Shown here one piece after another: positions 35,232 to 39,065 of a DNA stretch of 39,065 nucleotides. Position 1 is the first letter of the stretch, and each line of letters starts with the position of its first letter. This DNA comes from Candidatus Woesearchaeota archaeon. Lineage in GTDB: Archaea; Nanobdellota; Nanobdellia; Woesearchaeales; JAFCFN01. The notes under the pieces were generated by a model. That model was not told the origin of the DNA. It was given only the letters and a program-made list of their open reading frames with translations, and did no database searches. The stretch covers positions 1-39,065 of the forward strand of contig JAFCFN010000008.1 in the NCBI GenBank assembly GCA_017608625.1. Direction: 5' to 3'. Made by a program: the position numbers and the translations under genes.

Positions 35232-37694
35232 ATGGTTAAATTTAATTTTATAAAATTTAGAAAAATAGCAATCAAGATTAAATTAATTTCATTTATACTT
35301 TTATTCTTAGTATTTGTACCATATGTTTGTGCTCAAACATGGTGTTTGGATCACTCCAAAACCTGCCAAGCTTATTTTAGCATGGATCAAAATGAAGATG
35401 AACTTAGTGATTACTTGAGCGAGTTTTGCGATAATGAATATCGAGACACTGACGCATTCCAAGACTGTATAGCATGGAGACAAGATAATTATGGAGAAGA
35501 TAAGGATGAAGCCGAAGATAAATGCATTCAAAGATGCAGAGACAATGAAGATGATGCTGTTGAAGTTTTTTGTGAAGAATATTATATCCCTAATTATGGA
35601 CAGCCAAATTATTATGGAGAGTTATGTGTTGATCAGGAACAAGGCTATTTTGAAGATCACTGTTTAGATGTGATTGATGATGCTGAGAAAGAAGAGGTTA
35701 GAGATGAATATTGTGCAGACGCTTTTGTTGGAAGTGACGAGTATTATGATTGTATTTCTGATTGTGAATCTTGGCTTGATGAATATCTTGTAGAAGAAGA
35801 TATTGGAGAAGGAGAATGTGTAGGAATAATTGATGGATATGAAATATGTGCTGATGATCCTGAAGGTTCTTGTGCTTCGAAGTGTCAATATGATTGCGAA
35901 AATAGTTATGCTTATGTGACACAGAGTTATTGTTACAGTTATTATGAAGATAATTTTTATGATCCTGACAAATGTCTTTCATATTTAAAAGATAAATATA
36001 ATCTCATGTGTTTGCAAGATACTTGCTATGATAGGGATGGAGATGGATATTTTGTTTATTGGTGTGGGGGTAGTGATTGTAATGATAATAACGCCCTAAT
36101 TAATCCTGACACTGTGTGGTATCTTGATAATGACGGAGATGGATATTATTCAGGCACTACTTATACAGGTTGCTCTCCTCCTTATGGCAATTATGTGTTG
36201 GAAAATCAAATAGTAGATTTAACTGTTATTGACTGTAAAGATTATAATCCAAATATTAACCCAGGAGCTACAGAAATCTATAATAATATTGATGATGATT
36301 GTAATGGAATCATAGATGATGTTGATACAGATGGTGATGGCGTAGCAGATAATATTGATAATGATGATGATAATGACGGTATAGAAGATTCATTTGATAA
36401 TTGCCCATTTGATGCAGGAACTGATGCAGATCCCTTAAGTGACAATCCAAATTGTTATGGTTGTCCAGAATCAAAATGCTATAATTTAGTATATTATAAT
36501 CAAAAATTTCATACATGTAATATCACTCCAGATAATTTTGGTTTAGATACAAATAATGCAGAGATTAATGATGTTTGTGAAGTTGTTGGTAGCTGGTATT
36601 GTGATAAAGATAATAAATGGAAACCCACAAACAATCAACAGTATGATGGAAACATAGATAATTCTCCAACTGGGGATTTTGGATGCTGTCCAGTAAATAA
36701 GTGTTGGAATAGCAACAGTAATAGTTGTGATCAGAGTGTAACTCTTCCAGCAGAGGATCATGATTTAGTTCCTTTTATGCTTCCAGAAGCAAGCACTGCT
36801 GAAAACTATGCATGTGTAGATGGAGAATGGATAAATTTAGTAAGAAAATGTAAGCCAGATTGGACTGATTGTACTAAATATTGTTTGCCAAATCAGTGCT
36901 ATAATGGAAGTACGTGTGTAGATCATAATTATTATAGTAAAGATCATTACTGTCAAAATGGAAATTGGACAACAAGAACAAAGTTTATTGCATTACAATT
37001 ATTGAATTATACAGAAACAAATTCACCAGATAATTATACATTATATTGTGATAATTATACAAATGTTTTGAATTATTTTGGAGAATATGATATAGATTAC
37101 CTTGAAAATGTTAACAATATCTGTGGCTTAAGAACAAAAGATGGAAATGTTATACTTGGATTTTCTTTGAATACTGAGATTAATAAACAAGGAGAGACTA
37201 TTCTTGAGAGGTTACCTGACATTAAGGAGGTTTCTTTTTGTAATAAGGCTCTTAGCAGTACCAGTACAGACTTTACTCAATGCAACAACAAAAAAGCTTA
37301 CTATAATCCGTTAATTAACTCTTTGATTTATAGTAAAAAAGAAATAAATCTTAAACCAGGATTTTTTACTAATTTATGGCAGAGCATTATTAATTTCCTT
37401 GTTGGATCAACTCAAACTTCAGATTATAGATTTGTTGAGAACTCAACTGCATTTAATAAATTGTATATTGATAAGTTGGATAATAAAGAAATAAGAGGAA
37501 TAATAGAGGAAATTGGACCAAATAAATATATGGCAATTGAATACATAAACATTGATACAGATGTAAGTCAATTTAAGCCACATCCTTCTGATCTTGAATA
37601 TCATACAACTAACAATCAACAATACATTATATCAAAAAATGAAGCAGATTTCAAATACTGGCAATATCTGACAACAAAAATAAAATTAAAATGA
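35232..37694 (+). CDS. secreted acidic Cys-rich protein with MopE-type metal-binding motifs and TSP3-like repeats
   Basis: Signal peptide 'ISFILLFLVFVPYVCAQ'; 'DRDGDGYF...SDCNDNNALINP', 'DNDGDGYY...DCKDYNPNINPGATEIYNNIDDDCNGIIDD', 'DTDGDGVADNIDNDDDNDGIEDSFDNCP'. Confidence 0.65.
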   Translation: MVKFNFIKFRKIAIKIKLISFILLFLVFVPYVCAQTWCLDHSKTCQAYFSMDQNEDELSDYLSEFCDNEYRDTDAFQDCIAWRQDNYGEDKDEAEDKCIQRCRDNEDDAVEVFCEEYYIPNYGQPNYYGELCVDQEQGYFEDHCLDVIDDAEKEEVRDEYCADAFVGSDEYYDCISDCESWLDEYLVEEDIGEGECVGIIDGYEICADDPEGSCASKCQYDCENSYAYVTQSYCYSYYEDNFYDPDKCLSYLKDKYNLMCLQDTCYDRDGDGYFVYWCGGSDCNDNNALINPDTVWYLDNDGDGYYSGTTYTGCSPPYGNYVLENQIVDLTVIDCKDYNPNINPGATEIYNNIDDDCNGIIDDVDTDGDGVADNIDNDDDNDGIEDSFDNCPFDAGTDADPLSDNPNCYGCPESKCYNLVYYNQKFHTCNITPDNFGLDTNNAEINDVCEVVGSWYCDKDNKWKPTNNQQYDGNIDNSPTGDFGCCPVNKCWNSNSNSCDQSVTLPAEDHDLVPFMLPEASTAENYACVDGEWINLVRKCKPDWTDCTKYCLPNQCYNGSTCVDHNYYSKDHYCQNGNWTTRTKFIALQLLNYTETNSPDNYTLYCDNYTNVLNYFGEYDIDYLENVNNICGLRTKDGNVILGFSLNTEINKQGETILERLPDIKEVSFCNKALSSTSTDFTQCNNKKAYYNPLINSLIYSKKEINLKPGFFTNLWQSIINFLVGSTQTSDYRFVENSTAFNKLYIDKLDNKEIRGIIEEIGPNKYMAIEYINIDTDVSQFKPHPSDLEYHTTNNQQYIISKNEADFKYWQYLTTKIKLK

Positions 37695-38722
37695 AGAGAA
37701 AAAAAGCCCAAATAACATTGTTTATAATAATTGGATTAGTTATAGTAGGAGCAGTTGCATTTCTCTATTATTTTATAACAACACCCAGAATAGAAAAAAA
37801 AGAACTTGATACAACAGCAATAGAAGAATATGTTACAAGCTGTCTTGATAAGACAGCAAAACAAGCTTTGATTAAGTTAGGAGAGCAAGGCGGATATTTG
37901 TTTGTTCAGGATATGCCAAAATCAAAAAGAATTGGTGAAATAGAAATAGCATATTTGATAACTGCACCAAGATTAATATCAACTGATGAATGGCAGATTT
38001 ATGATTATTTGGGAAGCAATCCTTTTCCATCTGATTGGAAGTATCCATGGGAGAATTTTCCTTACAAAAATGGAGAAGAGGTTTATACAGGATATTTTGG
38101 AAATGATAATGTGCCTGGTTTAGAGTCAGGAGAAATTTCATTTAAAATGCAACTTAAGAAATTTATAGAAAAAAATGTAACAAGTTGCTTGGATTTATCC
38201 ATTTTTAAAGAAAAGGGGTTTAATATAAAAGTAACTAGCCCGCCTCAAATAGACATAGTGATCACAAACGAGAATGTGATATTTACTTTAAATCTTGGGC
38301 TAAATGTCAAAAAATCTGGATCAAAGAAAAAGATAAATAACTTTGTTGCAGTAGAAGATGTAAAATTAAGAAATCTTTATCAGTTTTTGAAAACCTTAAT
38401 CTTTAATGATATAACAGATATTAGTTTTGATATAACAAAACAAGTTCCTATATATACAATAACAAAATCAGAGCAAGCTAATGATGATTTAATAATTATT
38501 ACAGACAGTTCTTCTATAGTGAATGGTAAGCCTTATTTATTCCAATTTATGAGAGAGAATAGAAAACCAGCATTACACAACAATACTATTTCCTGCGATA
38601 ATCTTGAATTAAATGTAAATTATTTTGATCCTGATGAAGATAATCTAGCATTTTGTAATGTACAAGATAACAGTTTAGTAATATCTGATGGATCTAAACA
38701 AGATTCAAAACCATTAGAATGA
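37691..38722 (+). CDS. pilin-like/class III signal-type surface protein
   Basis: 'MKRKKAQITLFIIIGLVIVGAVAFLYYF' N-terminus (basic, A|QITLFIIIG hydrophobic), 343 aa, translationally coupled to neighbours. Confidence 0.55.
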   Translation: MKRKKAQITLFIIIGLVIVGAVAFLYYFITTPRIEKKELDTTAIEEYVTSCLDKTAKQALIKLGEQGGYLFVQDMPKSKRIGEIEIAYLITAPRLISTDEWQIYDYLGSNPFPSDWKYPWENFPYKNGEEVYTGYFGNDNVPGLESGEISFKMQLKKFIEKNVTSCLDLSIFKEKGFNIKVTSPPQIDIVITNENVIFTLNLGLNVKKSGSKKKINNFVAVEDVKLRNLYQFLKTLIFNDITDISFDITKQVPIYTITKSEQANDDLIIITDSSSIVNGKPYLFQFMRENRKPALHNNTISCDNLELNVNYFDPDEDNLAFCNVQDNSLVISDGSKQDSKPLE

Positions 38723-39065
38723 AAACAAAAATAATAATTTTAATTAGTGCATTAATTTTGCTAGCAATCCCTCTGCTCAAAGCAGGTTCTTCAGATTGTG
38801 TAAGCTCAAAGCAGGTTCTTCAGATTGTGTAACAGATCCGAATAATTATGATGAATTCTGTATGCAGGATTCTTGTTCTGAAGAAGTAATTTGTACTGTT
38901 CCTTATTGTTGTTGTGATGATTCTCCTCAAAATTATTCTCCAAAAGCTCCACAAGAATGTTCACAAACTGGGGGGATATTTATCTCTGCTTGGAGTGAAG
39001 CTTATGAGCAGAAGTATGGTGGAGATAAAGAACACTGTCCAGAATTTTGTGGGGAATTAAATTGT
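38719..39065 (+). pseudogene. secreted Cys-rich protein interrupted by a 29-bp tandem duplication (runs off window)
   Basis: ATG 38719; as given reads MKTKIIILISALILLAIPLLKAGSSDCVSSKQVLQIV*. Removing one 29-bp copy gives an open frame to the window end: ...LLKAGSSDCVTDPNNYDEFCMQDSCSEEVICTVPYCCCDDSPQNYS.... Confidence 0.8.
38775..38832 (+). repeat. perfect 29-bp tandem duplication GCTCAAAGCAGGTTCTTCAGATTGTGTAA x2
   Basis: Copies 38775-38803 and 38804-38832, identical and adjacent. Confidence 0.98.

Noticed and set aside
35698-36516. Antisense His/Leu-rich ORFs (35698-35982, 36310-36516 and similar)
   Set aside because: They are the reverse-frame shadow of Asp/Asn-rich (GAT/AAT) coding sequence in the acidic secreted protein; no family features.
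1-39065. tRNA/rRNA genes, CRISPR arrays, IS elements
   Set aside because: No T-loop (GGTTCRAATCC) tRNA pattern, no regularly spaced repeats and no transposase ORF found by eye in the short intergenic gaps; a covariance-model scan would be decisive.

Overview
Gene-dense, AT-rich archaeal chromosomal segment; the gene content and the small 'KKAQITLFIIIG' surface protein suggest a DPANN (Woese-/Pacearchaeota-like) lineage, which is inference only. About 40 CDSs are recognisable. Most are informational: TyrRS, Trm5, FEN1, EndA, RNase Z, Hjc, TFE, Orc1/Cdc6-DP1-DP2, aIF2-beta, an RPA-like OB protein, MCM, TBP and RNase P Rpp30. There is also an Fe-S/sulfur/anaerobic dNTP run (Cys-rich HTH regulator, IscS, IscU, PP-loop thiolase, DUF6485, DUF1858, glutaredoxin, NrdD, NrdG, ferredoxin, TtuA/Ncs6-like), and at the right end a secreted, cysteine-rich surface operon preceded by a small RHH regulator missing from the ORF track. 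The main non-routine observations are: (1) three coding regions with small frame-breaking lesions: a TrmB-type regulator about 11 nt short inside its recognition helix, a ferredoxin with two separate +1 A-tract lesions, and a secreted Cys-rich protein whose signal-peptide region carries a perfect 29-bp tandem duplication (possible ON/OFF switch or assembly artefact); (2) a likely oriC upstream of orc1-DP1-DP2 with ORB-like G-run/dyad elements, one of which recurs in the tbp/Fe-S-regulator intergenic region; (3) a PIP-box-like peptide at the Orc1 N-terminus; (4) dense palindromic regulatory DNA between tbp and the Fe-S regulator and ahead of the RHH-led surface operon. No rRNA, tRNA, CRISPR array or transposon was recognised.
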